A stretch of 64,000 bases of DNA, taken from the NCBI RefSeq assembly GCF_963678635.1, contig NC_087063.1, positions 24,002,701-24,066,700 on the forward strand, read 5' to 3'. The position numbers were made by a program, and so were the translations under genes. Positions within the stretch are counted from its first letter, which is position 1. Every line of letters starts with the position of its first letter. Origin of the DNA: Symsagittifera roscoffensis (taxonomy: Eukaryota > Xenacoelomorpha > Acoela > Convolutidae). Below, in pieces: positions 39,785 through 50,839 of this stretch. The notes beneath the pieces are model-generated. The model searched no databases, was not told the origin of the DNA, and saw nothing but the letters and a program-made list of their open reading frames with translations.

Positions 39785-40230
39785 GAATCATTTTTAAGAG
39801 TCGAAGAACGTAAGCGAGAAATTTTTTTCAGGAAAAGTTTTGAAATTTGTTCCGGTGAAAATTTACTTTTGCGCGGTTTGACTTTAAATTTGTTCTTAAA
39901 TTCATTTCATCTTCTTTGTTAAAATGAAGGCAATCTCTTTTATTGAACAGTAGAACTGTGCAGGTCTTGAAAAATATGATTGAATTCTAGTTTCAAAAGT
40001 GGAACTTAATTTTTAGATTTTCCAGTGAAAAGAAAATTTTACTTTTTGATCTAGTTTTCTCGCATCGGGTTACTTTTATCAACAACGAGCCATTCAGGGC
40101 ATTAATTGGGGCATTAATCAGGGGTAAGGGGTATTAATTTTTTTAATTGAGAATTTTATCAAACGAATCAGAATTTTTTTCTGTTTACTTGCGTTCATTG
40201 ACTCTTTTCCAACTGTCTGTTGTTTTTTTT
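39785..40230 (+). repeat. dispersed repeat family D
   Basis: AAGAGTCGAAGAACGTAAGC start, then TTTGCGCGGTTTGACTTTAA, TAGTTTCAAAAGTGGAACTT, TTGATCTAGTTTTCTCGC, and an end at GCGTTCATTGACTCTTTTCC. Confidence 0.5.
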
Positions 40231-41830
40231 TCTCAAATTTACAGTTTCAAAATATCTGCTTCCAAAACACCATTTCTGTTGAATAATTGGATTTTTATGT
40301 TGGTTTTAATAGTATCAACTCAGGTTTGGTATAATTACCATTTTCAGTTTTTCGTTTTTTACTCGTCTATAAAGGTTATCAAGTCATGCCTAATCGGCCT
40401 AATGGAATCATTTTGCTGCATTAGATAAGAAAAACAAGATTTCTATGCGTATGACTTTTTTAGTGGTTATTTCAATTGTTTTAAAACATTTTCATCCTTT
40501 TTTAGAAAACAATTGAGTTTTGCTTCAATGCAAATTGAACTTTCATTTTTCTTGTTTGACTGTTTTTATAAAAAGATTTTTTTTCATGGCAAATTGAGAA
40601 AATGTTTGAAAATTTTGGTAAAACTAGGTTTTCACGACTTTTTCAAAAATTTGTTTTCTTATTAGCGGCTTTCGTCTCATTTCCTGTCTGCTATATTGTC
40701 ATGCTTCGTTTTTGTATCGAAACGAAGCTTGACGAAGCATTTTGTATCGCAAGTCTTGCGAAGCTCTGATTTGTCTTTATTGAGTAATTGTGGCATTGAT
40801 TGCTGTATTAAGCGTAAGAATTTTTGTTCTACAATAAAAATAAATTCATAAATTTGAAATTTTCACTTATTTTGGCTTTTTACACGAATAAACGCTCATG
40901 TGCTTATTGCATAAATTAGTGCTCTGTGAAAGGCTTCAGTTGCAGTATCTAGATATTGCTCATTTTTTAATCTGCTATCTGTCTCATTCGATTTTTTATG
41001 GCTGGTGCCTGGAAGAAAGCAATGACCTTCAATGCAATTTACAGGAAACCTATGCAATTGTAAAATAAAATCTATAGTTTGGTAATTTAATTCTTCTAGA
41101 AGGCATTTATCATTTTTCAATGCTTATAGAATTGTTTCTGCGTTTTCTTGTAATTTATAGGTTCCTTGTTCCCTTTTTAGCTTGTGCTTGCGAAGTGGTG
41201 CTTAGCTACTCTGTTTGAGTTAGCTCTAAAAGCACCTGAAGGAAGGAAGAAATCTTGTTCACACGATAGTTTGGAGTTGCTCAGATAGTCCAAATTTCTT
41301 TTATCCCATGGGTTTTCGAAATCGGTTAATTAAGATTTTTAATGTAATGATTTGTTTTGAGATAAAAATTGTAATAAATTTACATAGTCTGTTTTGACGT
41401 TATTTTAACGTTAAAAAATGTCTATGGTCAACAGTAAGTTATATGTGTTAATGAAAACATCTGATTTTTCAATCTTTCTCTTTTGCAGTTTGGCTGGACA
41501 TTGCACAAACTAATTAAAGCAAACTAATGCAACAAATTTTGTGATTGATTCTATCCCACTTAACCGGAAGATTGCAACTTTGCCTCATTTTGGAATTTGA
41601 ATTAAAAGTGAACGTACATTGAAATCAAAAGTCAAATCGCCATAAAATTAAAACGCGCATAATCAAATTGGGTGATTTTTTTGATTAAAAAAACGGAAAA
41701 AATCCTCTATGTATGGACAAAAATACTTCGGTCATTAAGATTAAAAAATTTAGAGGAAATGAATATTATGAGAAAACTGTACAAGATGAAAGATAACTTT
41801 TTAGTATGTTTTAACTTTATTGATTTAAAT

Positions 41831-41990
41831 TATCAAGGGTAGGTAAAACGGTACGATTGTTTAAGGTTAATTCAACTTGATTCTAACAGGTACCAGCTAA
41901 CACTTAGTAGTGATATGAGAAACTCTCAAGAATATTAATAATGAAACGTATCAACTAAAATGCTGTTATCCAAATATGTAGCCCCTCACA
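41831..41990 (-). repeat. 3' LTR (160 bp, with deletion)
   Basis: Shares TATCAAGGGTAGGTAAAAC, AGTGATATGAGAAACTCTCA and GCCCCTCACA with 47377-47597, but lacks about 60 bp of the middle. On the element strand it starts TGTGAGGGGC. Confidence 0.85.
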
Positions 41991-42072
41991 TTTCTCTACG
42001 GATGTAGAATTTAAGTACATAGTAATTTAAATTTAATATAATTAGTAACAACGTTTAAGCATGATGTCGTAG

Positions 42073-42970
42073 CTAGCGACGTGAAGAAACTTTGAGTTTT
42101 AGGCTTTTGGTCGACCCTCTCCCTGGGTTATGAGTTTTTCTAAGTTTTGATTCTTGTCCTCCCCTGGATACTTCCATTTGTTCGCCGCCCCTTGGATATT
42201 TTTCGTAATTGACCCGATCATTACGCCTCCCATCTTTTCCACCGGTTTCCGTCGCCTTGTGCTTCCTCTTGTCCCCGAACTCTCGCACTGAGTTTCCGAC
42301 TCTTCCTCCTCCTGACTGCTATTCGAAACGCAGGCTCGAGCTACTAATGCCGGTCTGTTTCGGCCCCCTTTCCCCGTTTTTCCTGTGCCAGCGTGCCACT
42401 CGTCCCTTGCCCCGCTGTGATCGCCTCCTGCCGAGCCTCAAACTCGACTGGTAGTCGTAGTGGTATTGAATGTAGTGGTTGATGATCCTTGCTGTCCGAG
42501 CTGTCAGATAACTCGGCGATAAGTGATGGTTGAATATTTGCAGTTTTTGGTTTCTTAGAATTAGGGCTTCTAATCACTCCTCGTTTTGCACTTGCGAGCC
42601 TTTCCGTCACTGTCACCGGCTTACGTTTTTTCGGGGGAGTCTGCTTTGGTCCCACTGCTACAGCACTTTTCCTGAGCACAGGCCCGTGTTTCAATTTAAT
42701 GGTATGTTCAGATTCAGAGACCACATTAGATTTCAATAGTTCATACCGGTTTAGCCTTCGGCTAGTGGTCCGCTGGTAGATATTTCCAATCTCATTTTTC
42801 CCCTGGATAGGCGGCATGGCCTTTGTCCCTTCACATTGGTCGACTTCCATTTGCTGGTCACTGTCAAGGATCAGGGGCGCCTTTCTGAGCGCTGGGGCAT
42901 ACACTAGGTCTGACTTTTCTTCCCAGTTCGAGTGTTGTGGGTACGCCACAGTATTTAACTCCGAGTCATT
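42073..42970 (-). pseudogene. retrotransposon pol C-terminal tail
   Basis: A 201-codon open stretch (42344-42949) follows the integrase domain. It is hydrophilic and rich in Lys/Arg/Pro (PKQTPPKKRKPVTVTERLAS, a nuclear-localisation-like segment). It probably belongs to the integrase C-terminal extension or a trailing ORF. Confidence 0.5.
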
Positions 42971-43140
42971 TTCGCCTAAACGAACATTTTTGTTTTAGGA
43001 AATTACTCCAGTTGAGATTTTTCAGATCAGGTTTTTTCGTGAGATTATGTAAAACGTTATTCGCTTCCCGCCCGTGGTGTGCCTCGAAGGGTGTTAGTTC
43101 AGCTGTCGCATTTGTGGAGAACCGTAACGCGTCTAATGCT

Positions 43141-43888
43141 TTATCTAGTGAGCACGGAGTTCTTGAGGCTTCCTATATTTCTCTCCACCGAACCTGTTCC
43201 CCGATGATGGTTTGCTGGGGAATGTATTAATTCGATGCCTTCGCTATTACAGAAGCTTTTAAACTTTTTGGACGTAAAACATGACCCTTGGTCTCTATGG
43301 ATTTTTCGAGGTACTCCGTGTTGATAGATATTTTTACCCAAATATTTTAGTACTTTGTCCGACATGTTGGTGGTTATAACCATAGCCGATGGCCACCTTG
43401 AAAAACGGTCCGTCGCGACCAAGACATATTTTTTTCTGTTCATTTAAATATTTTATGGGGCCCCGGAAGTCCAATTGTAAACAATCATTTGGTTCCCTTA
43501 GTTCGGGAACCTTTCCGACATCTCCCTTGGGTAACAAGGTTTTTAAGTTCTTGCCTGCATCCGTGCACTGTTGACAGTACGCTGATTTTGCGGCCAGACA
43601 ACGGTTTATGTAAGTATACCACACATCCCGCGCCGCCTCGAACATGTTTTTCTTTCCATGGTGGTAGAAATGAACTCGCGCTTCGATTGATACTTGTTGT
43701 GGTAGAGGAATGACTTGTCGTCCGTCTAACCAAACACAGTCGACCTTGATGGAGAGATCATTGGCGTATTGAGCCCAGTACTTCCCCACATTCACCAGCT
43801 CCTCCTTCAAGTTTGTCTTCTTTTGTAAGGCTTCTTTGACTTTAATCAAGTTGATATCCGCGGGTATGTTTGAAGCAATCAATTCCAT
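43141..43888 (-). pseudogene. retrotransposon integrase
   Basis: Zinc-finger-like region with H-x-H and CQQC (43334-43888), then the core with LVATDRFSRWP, the HRDQGSCF block and a GSVERNIGSLK segment carrying the last acidic residue. In Ty3/gypsy integrases these are the D, D, E positions. The two halves lie in different frames, which indicates a frameshift near 43390. Confidence 0.75.
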
Positions 43889-44560
43889 TTAAATAATTCA
43901 GGTAGATTTCTTAATGATTTTACAATCGCGGGGAATAATTGACATGACTCTTTGATTAGGGTTTATGGTTGGAAATAATTAACCCGGACATTTGGAAGGA
44001 ATGGGTAGTACTGTATTATTTTTCGAATCCCGTGTAGTGTTAGTTATGGCTTCTTTTTCTGGATTTAAAACTGTTATTTCATCACTACTTTTGAGGTTAT
44101 CATCCAGTCTGATTTAAGAATTTACTTTCGAACTGGTTTCAATGACGGGAAAACAACAATTTAAACTATCATCCATTTTTTTAATCTGTTGTAAATTAGT
44201 TGTAGGCATAGCCAATCGTCTTCCAAGGGAACAATTTATAGAGCACACTGAATTTCTCTTGGATTTCGTTAATGTATGCCGTATGTTAATTGATCGATTG
44301 TTATAGGTCATATTTCTCATGCATGACTTTCCGCCCTCAACCGTTGATGTTTTCATGCATCTTTCCTGTTCTCGATTCTGATTGGACGAGTCCCGTTTAG
44401 ATTGATTAGAACCAGTTTCTTGTGTTCAAATAGTACCGACTTATAGGTTTTGTGTGTTCGCTTGGGCGTCTTGACAATTAATTTGCAAATCCAATCTTTG
44501 CGCCTGGTTTATGTTCTATGATGAAATCGAACGGAATTGATGGTCTGTTATCACGGTAAA
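43889..44560 (-). pseudogene. degenerate pol spacer between RNase H and integrase
   Basis: No clean reading frame. Position 44370-44390 carries TCTCGATTCTGATTGG, the core of the palindromic MITE at 25801-26296, so a small element may have inserted here. Confidence 0.4.
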
Positions 44561-44568
44561 TGGTCTTC

Positions 44569-45120
44569 CTAAGATGTAATTACTGAAGTATTCGGCCCCC
44601 ACACAGCCGTCAACCTTTCCAGCACGTTAGTAGAGTATTTTGTTTCGGCTGCGTTTAAAAATTGTGATGCGAATGAGATTCGACGCCACCCTTTTCTTCC
44701 CAATTGTTCCAGTGTCGCTCCGAGGCCATTATGAATCGCGTCACATACATTTCTAATATCTTTATGGATATCAAAATGTTTTAATTCGACGATATTTGCT
44801 ACCCCCAACTTGATGTTTTTAAACTCATTTTCGCGCTGTTCGGTCCATTTATAGTCGTTTTCTTGCTAAGGAGCGGTCTTAGTGGCGCTGATAGTTCTGC
44901 TATTGCCGGTAGGTATTTAAGAAGGCTGTGGATGGAGCCCATAAATGATTTTATTTGCGTTACAGTTTTTGGGGTCGCTAGTGCGTCAATTGGCGCCGTT
45001 TTCAGTTTCAAAGGTGTTATTCCCGATTCTGATAGGCGGTGCCCGAGCCACTCCCATTCTCGCTTTGCGAACTCATATTTAGGGAATTTCAATGATGTTT
45101 TCGCGCTTTAATTTTCCAAG
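44569..45120 (-). pseudogene. retrotransposon RT thumb and RNase H
   Basis: 45092-44799 reads the RT connection typical of Ty3/gypsy (EWLGHRLSESGITP, then KTVTQIKSFMGSIHSLLKYL). 44808-44569 reads the RNase H start (CDAIHNGLGATLEQ) and FASQFLNAAETKYST. A frame change separates the two. Confidence 0.75.
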
Positions 45121-45660
45121 AATCTTCTCGACAAGGGATATGTGTTCCACTTCAGTTCCCTTGGTTGTAAGCAAGATATCATCAAAAAAAGCGTTAGCTT
45201 GAGGAAATTCGTTTAAATTGGAGTCCATTACTCGGTGGAACTCGGCTGGCATCGATGTTTATCCGTAAAATCTCGTCCGGAACCGGTACGTTCCGGTCGA
45301 TCGCCCGCCCACCAGTGAGAAATTACAATGTATGCTCGTTTCTTCACCGAGTGAGAGTTGCCCGTACCCAAACCTTAAGTCCATCGTGGTAAAATAAACA
45401 TCTTCTTGTTTTTCGTCGGAATAAATCGTATTTACAAGTTTTTCTACGTTCGGAACCTGATATTTGTTTTTATGCACTTGTTTATTAAGTTCTCGCGGTT
45501 CAAGCGCTAATTTCACGGAGCCGTCTTTTCTCACAGTAATCACGTTTGGCGAAACAAAATATCGATCCGATCCTTCCTGCAGTTTTTCTATATGTCCCTG
45601 GGGCCAGTAGCTTGTCTATCTCTTTATCCACTTTGTCTTGGAGCGTGACCGGCACTCTTT
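45121..45660 (-). pseudogene. retrotransposon reverse transcriptase palm
   Basis: Contains VRKDGSVKLALEPRELNK, FTTMDLRFGYGQL and, after an in-frame stop, the MPAEFHRVMD block and the catalytic FFDDILL motif (near 45170-45190). The stop at about 45256-45258 and frame breaks rule out a working polymerase. Confidence 0.8.
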
Positions 45661-45711
45661 GACCTTTTTGTTGCACCGGTACGAGATCTTTGAAAAATTC
45701 GCTTGAACCTT

Positions 45712-46239
45712 TTAATTCCTAATTTTTCCAGTCTTAGTGAAAAAATTTGGGAAAAGCTTACTAAAATAATGTTGCCAGGTGTCCATGTCTCGTTCCTCTG
45801 GTTCACTAGCTTGCTCGCTCCCGCTTGCGCTTTCCACCCCTTGGATACTCATTACTTCTCCCCTTGGATTTGCCTGCATGAGTTGTAGACCCAGCTTCCC
45901 CATGAGGCTGCGTCCCACCATTGATGGTCTGCTTCCTCCGATGACCCTGATTTCTGCTCGTGTTTTCCATCCGTTTGATGCTAACTCCACGTCCACTTTT
46001 CCTAACAAATTAAAGCGATTGTTACTATAGTCCCGAAATTCATCGTCTTCAGTGTTGTTCTCTTTCAAGTCAATTCCAGTCCTTCCCAATGTTTTCTTGA
46101 AGTTGTCCAATGTTAGTATAGATATAGGCGATCCGCTGTCAATCCAGATATTCATAGGATGTCCAATAATATAGATTTTCAGCTTTGGCCCGGCAATCTT
46201 TAGTAATGTTTCCTTTTTAAGTTTCACCGCCATGACCAT
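45712..46239 (-). pseudogene. retrotransposon aspartic protease region
   Basis: 175 open codons with the retropepsin active-site WIDSGSPISIL and the later GRSLMGKLGL segment, corresponding to the flap-to-C-terminal part. It is the longest intact pol segment. Confidence 0.75.
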
Positions 46240-46273
46240 ATAATCATCGGAGCTCTCCGATGACCAACGGCGA

Positions 46274-47370
46274 TTATATTTCGTGTGTTCCTTTTTGACG
46301 AATCCTACGGGATTTCGGCGGTTCTTCCCTTTTTACGAATCCTACGGAATTGGCCGCATGTTGCGAACCAACTTCATCCGAGGGAGTTTCTTCTCCTTCA
46401 AGTATTTCATCGCCTTGGATGAGTCCGATTGCCTGTCCCCCACGTGACAGTATCTTTTCCCTGCAAGTCCTCTCGAAATGACCCACTTTCTTGCAGAAAT
46501 TGTATGTGACGGATCTTGCTGGACATCGTTGTCGGTGCTCTGGAGTGAAATTTGGCTGGTCGCAGTTATAGCATCCCCGATCTGGCGTTCGGACTCCCCT
46601 CTATCTGGTATGTTCCACGTCCCGTCTGAATTCCTCGTCCTCTTAACCCACGAATTTTACTGATTGGTTCCGCCTTGATTTAGAGAGAACCCCCGGGGCT
46701 GTGTAGGTGCTTCCAGTGAAGCCTGGCACACTTCCTTTGTACGTTTTGGCATACTTGTCGGCTCGTTCATATGACATTGCGATCTTCAGGGCTTCCTCTG
46801 GGGGTTTTTTTTTTCCCGACATAGCTTGTTTTATGCTTCCCTGTTCCGCATATTAAAAATAAATTTGTCCCTCGCCGTTTTTCGTTCCTGAGTTCCCAGA
46901 TTACATCTTGCTGCTATTCCACTGAGTTCTGCGTGGAAAGACTCCAAACTCTCCTCTTCCTTTTATTTCCTGGACAACATCTGGTACATCTTGTAGGTCT
47001 CGTTCCGCTCCTTCTAGAAAAGAGCTAGACAAATGTCCAGAGATCGCGGGTATCGGATTGTTTCCACATCCAAGTGTGCGTGCTGATTATGTAGCGCTAG
47101 CTATCCCTTGTTTCCTAGACATAAGTACAATTTGGAGATGAGTGTCCTTCCTCCTTCCCTAGGTTTTCCTCCAACATCTTCCAGTGCAGTAACTTGTGTT
47201 TCAGTTAAATTCGAATCAAAGTAGTATTCGGACGAAACTCGTCCATGTTTCGCCACCATCGTCCAATGAAATCTCTGCTTCCAATGTTCCCTCAGTAGTT
47301 GTGGCTCCGCCTGATTCGGAGGCCAGAATGCAACAATTCCTAGGGGGTTTTTCTCCCTCCATTTGCTGAC
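46274..47370 (-). pseudogene. retrotransposon gag remains with zinc-knuckle
   Basis: Near 46480-46580 CYNCDQPNFTPEH and NFCKKVGHFERTCREK form Cys/His knuckles. Further upstream are EALKIAMSYERADKYAKTY and, near the 5' end, REHWKQRFHWTMVAKHGRVS and LTETQVTALEDVGGKPREGG. Several stops and shifts interrupt it. Confidence 0.6.
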
Positions 47371-47376
47371 TGCGCC
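47365..47376 (-). other. primer-binding site (tRNA-Ser type)
   Basis: TGGCGCAGTCAG on the element strand directly follows the 5' LTR. Confidence 0.75.
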
Positions 47377-47597
47377 ATATCAAGGGTAGGTAAAACAGTA
47401 CGGTTGTTTATGGCTAAATCAACTTGATTCTAACTCATGTAATTCAGACACTGAACTAGAGGTCAATAACTAGACAGACTTCGGTTGAATGACAGGTACC
47501 AGTAAACACTTGGTAGTGATATGAGAAACTCTCAAGAATATAAATAATGACACGTATCAACTAAAATGATTGATATCTAAATATGTTGCCCCTCACA
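47377..47597 (-). repeat. 5' LTR (221 bp)
   Basis: On the element strand it runs from TGTGAGGGGCAACATATTTA to CCTACCCTTGATA. It is fuller than the 3' LTR. Confidence 0.85.
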
Positions 47598-47918
47598 AAG
47601 TATAGAAAGTATCAAATGAAAACATCTCGTAAAGAGGATGTTTATCTACTTCAAGGTTTCAATAAGTTACCCAGTAACTTCTGTTCGAATTGCGATTTTG
47701 ATTGTTATCATGTACTACGTATTGACAAAATTAAGCTTATAAAAATCATGCAAATAGTTATTGAAGACAGCCTTAACCTGATGAAGGTTCCGACTGCTTT
47801 TTGATATTTTGTTTCGGATATTTTTTGCGACAGAAAATTCGATAAAGCCTAAAACTTTGAATAGTTTTTTTGCTTCACTCCTACAGTCAAAATCAGGACT
47901 GAAGATTATACTTTAAGT

Positions 47919-48320
47919 CAGGGCGGATCTAAGATTTTCTCGGGGGGGCATTTTCAAAAAATTTTCGAAAATTTTGTCGACCTTTTTTTTAGGTCGACCA
48001 AATTGATTTTTCGAGCTGTCCCAAAGCGCTGTCCCAAAGCACCGCAGGCAAATTTTTTTAAAAAAAATAGGCCAAAAAGCGTTTTTACGCACTTTTTGGA
48101 AAATTTTGACCGAAAAATTGCGTTTTTTCGGCGCTCGCTCCCCCCTCAAAACTAGTATATATTGGCGCCGAAGGTGCCTTTAGAAAAACTTTAAGGTTGG
48201 TCGGCCAAAACTGGATTTCTTGAAAGTGCCAAAGGGGGGACTCTTTGGGTCGGCAGGGGGTCGAATCCCTGAAGGAAAAGGCGTCCGCCCCCGCCCCCCC
48301 TCCCCCTAAATCCGCCCCTG
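47919..48320. mobile_element. hAT-type MITE with perfect 8-bp target duplication
   Basis: 402 bp. The ends are CAGGGCGGATCTAAGA and CTAAATCCGCCCCTG (inverted, imperfect). It is flanked by CTTTAAGT at 47911-47918 and 48321-48328. An 8-bp duplication and CAGGG-type ends are characteristic of hAT transposons. There is no transposase inside. It is a sequence relative of 14484-14890. Confidence 0.88.
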
Positions 48321-48916
48321 CTTTAAGTGCCTTAACTGAAATATGAATAAACTGCAGCTTCAGAAGAAATCGGTTTTATAATTTGACCATAATAGATACA
48401 TTTGAAAAGAACGCATATATTCGTCCAAATTGGCAATTGAGTTCGATCGCCAAATTGGGTCTGAATACAAATAAAAAACACTTCAATCGTAATTTTTGAT
48501 TGGAAAACAAAAAATAACACTTTTTCAGTAATTTATACTTTGGAAGCTTACTTTATTTTAATCATTTTTTCACTTTTTTGCATTTTTTTTGCTGCTTTTA
48601 AGGGCTTTTCTGGTTTTTTGCTTGCTTTTGCAAATGATTGTTTCGTCTCGAACTCATAATTTAAACCAATGGTGCCGTTCAGAATCTCTGTCTTTCAACA
48701 TAGGAATGCGTTGCTGGCTTCTATCCTCTATAAGCTCAATTTCTATTCAAATCTGTCCCTTCTGTTCACTTTGTGTTTTGTATAATCTCAGTATTCATTG
48801 TGACTTTTCTTTTATGGAAACTAATCCCCAGTTGCCTTAAGGGCTGACCAAATCATAACATTGGTAAACCTCGTGCTTTTTAACTTTGTTTTGAACTGAC
48901 ACACGTGATTTCATTT

Positions 48917-49984
48917 ATGAAGTGTGCGATACCAACCAAAAAACGCAGACAAAAAGCAAACAGTTTTACTGGACCCACCTCGAATATTTCGTTGCCGGGA
49001 ATGCTTTCCGAGTTGCCCAGTGAAGAGCAAGTCGACAACTTCCGACAGAAAATATACAGTATAATACATTGTGAAAAACCTGTTACGTCGTTGTATGACC
49101 AAATTAGTTCAGGCCGATTGAACCGAGTGGGGCCGAACTATTATTCTGCTGCGAACCATTCGACGCTCGTTGCGAGTTCGGCTTCAATTCACGAGAAGCC
49201 ACGAAGTAAATTGCATCCGAGTAATAATTTTTTATCGCCTGTTAAACTTCCAAAACCAAAAATTACAAGGAAAGAGTCAGAAAACATGTTGCGAATGTGG
49301 CAAAAGCATTACAGTTTTTACTTTCCCGAATTTGGTCAGGAAGACGACAATCAAAGCGTGAGCAATAAATCAGCCAAAAGGCGAGAACGAAAACCAGCTG
49401 ACAGCTATAATGTTGATTTGTTTTCAACTTATTCAAAATCTCAGGGCAAATGTGTCGTGACAAAAATTCCGAAGCCCGAATCTATTCCGAAGTTGAATAC
49501 ATCATATTTTCCGACAGCAGAATTCACGAACAGCTTTCCGAGAACATTGAGCTACCAGATGAAGGGAAAACAGGGAAACAGTAATAGCGCCGAGATCAAA
49601 ATCGATTTATCGGCCAAGTGTCGGTTGAATAACGATGGTAAAAACGTACTGAAATACCGCGCCTATGATGGTTGGGAAATTGCAATTCCCTTCACACCTT
49701 CCCCTGTTTTTGGCGAAAATGGTGCAATTTCGAAACAGAACAATTCTAAGAAGCCAGCTGAAAACACATCTGCAAATACTAATATCCTTTCAAAAACGGA
49801 TCCTGAAATTACAAATAAAGAAACCGAAAATCAGATAAAGATGTGTGAAACCTATTTGCCGAAGATGACTTCTATAACGCCTTTTGGATCAACGTGTTAC
49901 ATTTCAAAGTCGGCCAAAAAGACTTTCAGTGAAGGCAGTAGTTTACCAATTGAAAGAGTAGCTCAGATCAATTCCGGTAGTTAG
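48917..49984 (+). CDS. intronless ORF, 355 residues, unknown function
   Basis: Open from ATG 48917 (MKCAIPTKKRRQKANSFTG; the frame can be extended to GTG 48905) to TAG 49984. It starts with a basic, nuclear-localisation-like KKRRQK cluster. The rest is hydrophilic, rich in Ser/Asn/Lys/Pro and probably mostly disordered, with a few denser patches (LRMWQKHYSFYFPEFG; YRAYDGWEIAIPFTPSPVFG). No signal peptide, membrane segment or enzyme motif is visible. Codon use and a long uninterrupted frame in AT-rich DNA argue for a real protein. It lies about 600 bp right of the hAT-type MITE and follows no recognisable gene. It could be a lineage-specific gene or a single exon of a larger one. Family not recognised. 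Confidence 0.65.
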   Translation: MKCAIPTKKRRQKANSFTGPTSNISLPGMLSELPSEEQVDNFRQKIYSIIHCEKPVTSLYDQISSGRLNRVGPNYYSAANHSTLVASSASIHEKPRSKLHPSNNFLSPVKLPKPKITRKESENMLRMWQKHYSFYFPEFGQEDDNQSVSNKSAKRRERKPADSYNVDLFSTYSKSQGKCVVTKIPKPESIPKLNTSYFPTAEFTNSFPRTLSYQMKGKQGNSNSAEIKIDLSAKCRLNNDGKNVLKYRAYDGWEIAIPFTPSPVFGENGAISKQNNSKKPAENTSANTNILSKTDPEITNKETENQIKMCETYLPKMTSITPFGSTCYISKSAKKTFSEGSSLPIERVAQINSGS

Positions 49985-50660
49985 TTGTAAGTTTGAACGT
50001 AATTTAAAATCAGATGTAATTGTATGTTTCAAGTTCACTATAACTGGGGGTGTAGCGATTAGTATGTGTGCCAATTAGCATGCGTTAAACGCATTATTTG
50101 GGTGTGTTTCAAATGATTTCAACCGCTTAATTTGTTAGGAGAGTTAAAATTTCACTTTCGCCTAATTAAAACTTCGACTAAGCGCACGATTTTCAAAATT
50201 ACAAATTTGAATAAACAGAACGTGAAATAACAAACTTTCAGAACACATTCTTTATGGGCATGATAATCGACACCTGCTAATAGGCCGGTCTCCTGTATAA
50301 CTATTCCTCCCCCCCCCCCCCCCTATGGTACCTACATAGTAAAAATTAACCATCCCTATGAAAACTAAATCAATGGTTAAGCATATGCGGATTTTTTTTT
50401 ACCTATTTAACTGTTCCCTTTTTTAATGGGTGGTGGGTGTGGGGTTAATTGGTAAAGTGGTCCTCAACCTTTTAATCAGAAGATCTAAGGGTTCAAGCTT
50501 ACAATTAATATCCTGACATCCAAAGTTTGAAAGCTACTAGAATAAGTAAAAATTTCTTCAGTTTAGCGCTGATTTTCTATAGAATCATTACTGAAAAAGC
50601 TCTAAAAAATCGCAGGTTTAGCTATGCAAAAACTCTGAATTATATATAAATAAGCGCAGG
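49985..50660. other. non-coding; poly-C tract and tRNA-like remnant
   Basis: A run of 15 C at 50309-50323. At about 50438-50510 a tRNA-like stretch (GTTAATTGGTAAAGTGG, CTTTTAATCAG, AAGGGTTCAAGCTT) has A- and B-box-like parts and a Lys(TTT)-like anticodon arm. The T-stem pairs at only 4 positions and the acceptor stem does not close, so it is a tRNA pseudogene or SINE head. Confidence 0.5.
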
Positions 50661-50665
50661 AAATT

Positions 50666-50772
50666 AGTGATCACTGGGATATTACAGAAAAAACTATTAT
50701 TAACAGTGGGACTTCAACCTGGGATATTACAGAAAAAACTATTATTAACAGTGGGACTTCAACCTGGGAGAT
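50666..50772 (+). repeat. 53-bp perfect tandem duplication
   Basis: Two identical head-to-tail units beginning CTGGGATATTACAGAAAAAA and ending GTGGGACTTCAAC. Confidence 0.9.
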
Positions 50773-50839
50773 TTATTTCATTTAACTAAAGAAGCTCTCT
50801 CGCCTCATCCCTCAATCAGTTTAGAGGGAAGATCGTTCA

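Larger units (their letters stand above)
34936..41830. other. gene-poor repeat region
   Basis: No exon that I can support. Contents: duplicated repeat units (35525-36480), a tRNA-like SINE (36490-36690), SINE A (37438-37955), a tRNA-like B box near 39440, family D (39785-40230), and end-hairpin motifs near 40740 and 41185. The ORFs in this region are low-complexity Phe/Lys/Ser-rich shadows. Confidence 0.7.
41831..47597 (-). mobile_element. Ty3/gypsy-type LTR retrotransposon, inactive
   Basis: The element reads right to left. Its 5' LTR is at 47377-47597 and its 3' LTR at 41831-41990. The primer-binding site TGGCGCAGTCAGC abuts the 5' LTR and matches the end of tRNA-Ser, as in the 17.6/297 group. 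Going down the minus strand one meets gag, protease, reverse transcriptase, RNase H, integrase and a basic tail, i.e. the Ty3/gypsy order with integrase last. The frames are interrupted by stops and shifts, and the LTRs differ by a deletion of about 60 bp and by substitutions, so it is old and dead. No target-site duplication could be confirmed. No envelope-like gene is seen. Confidence 0.9.

Noticed and set aside
50438-50510. tRNA-Lys(TTT) gene
   Set aside because: No acceptor stem and only four T-stem pairs.
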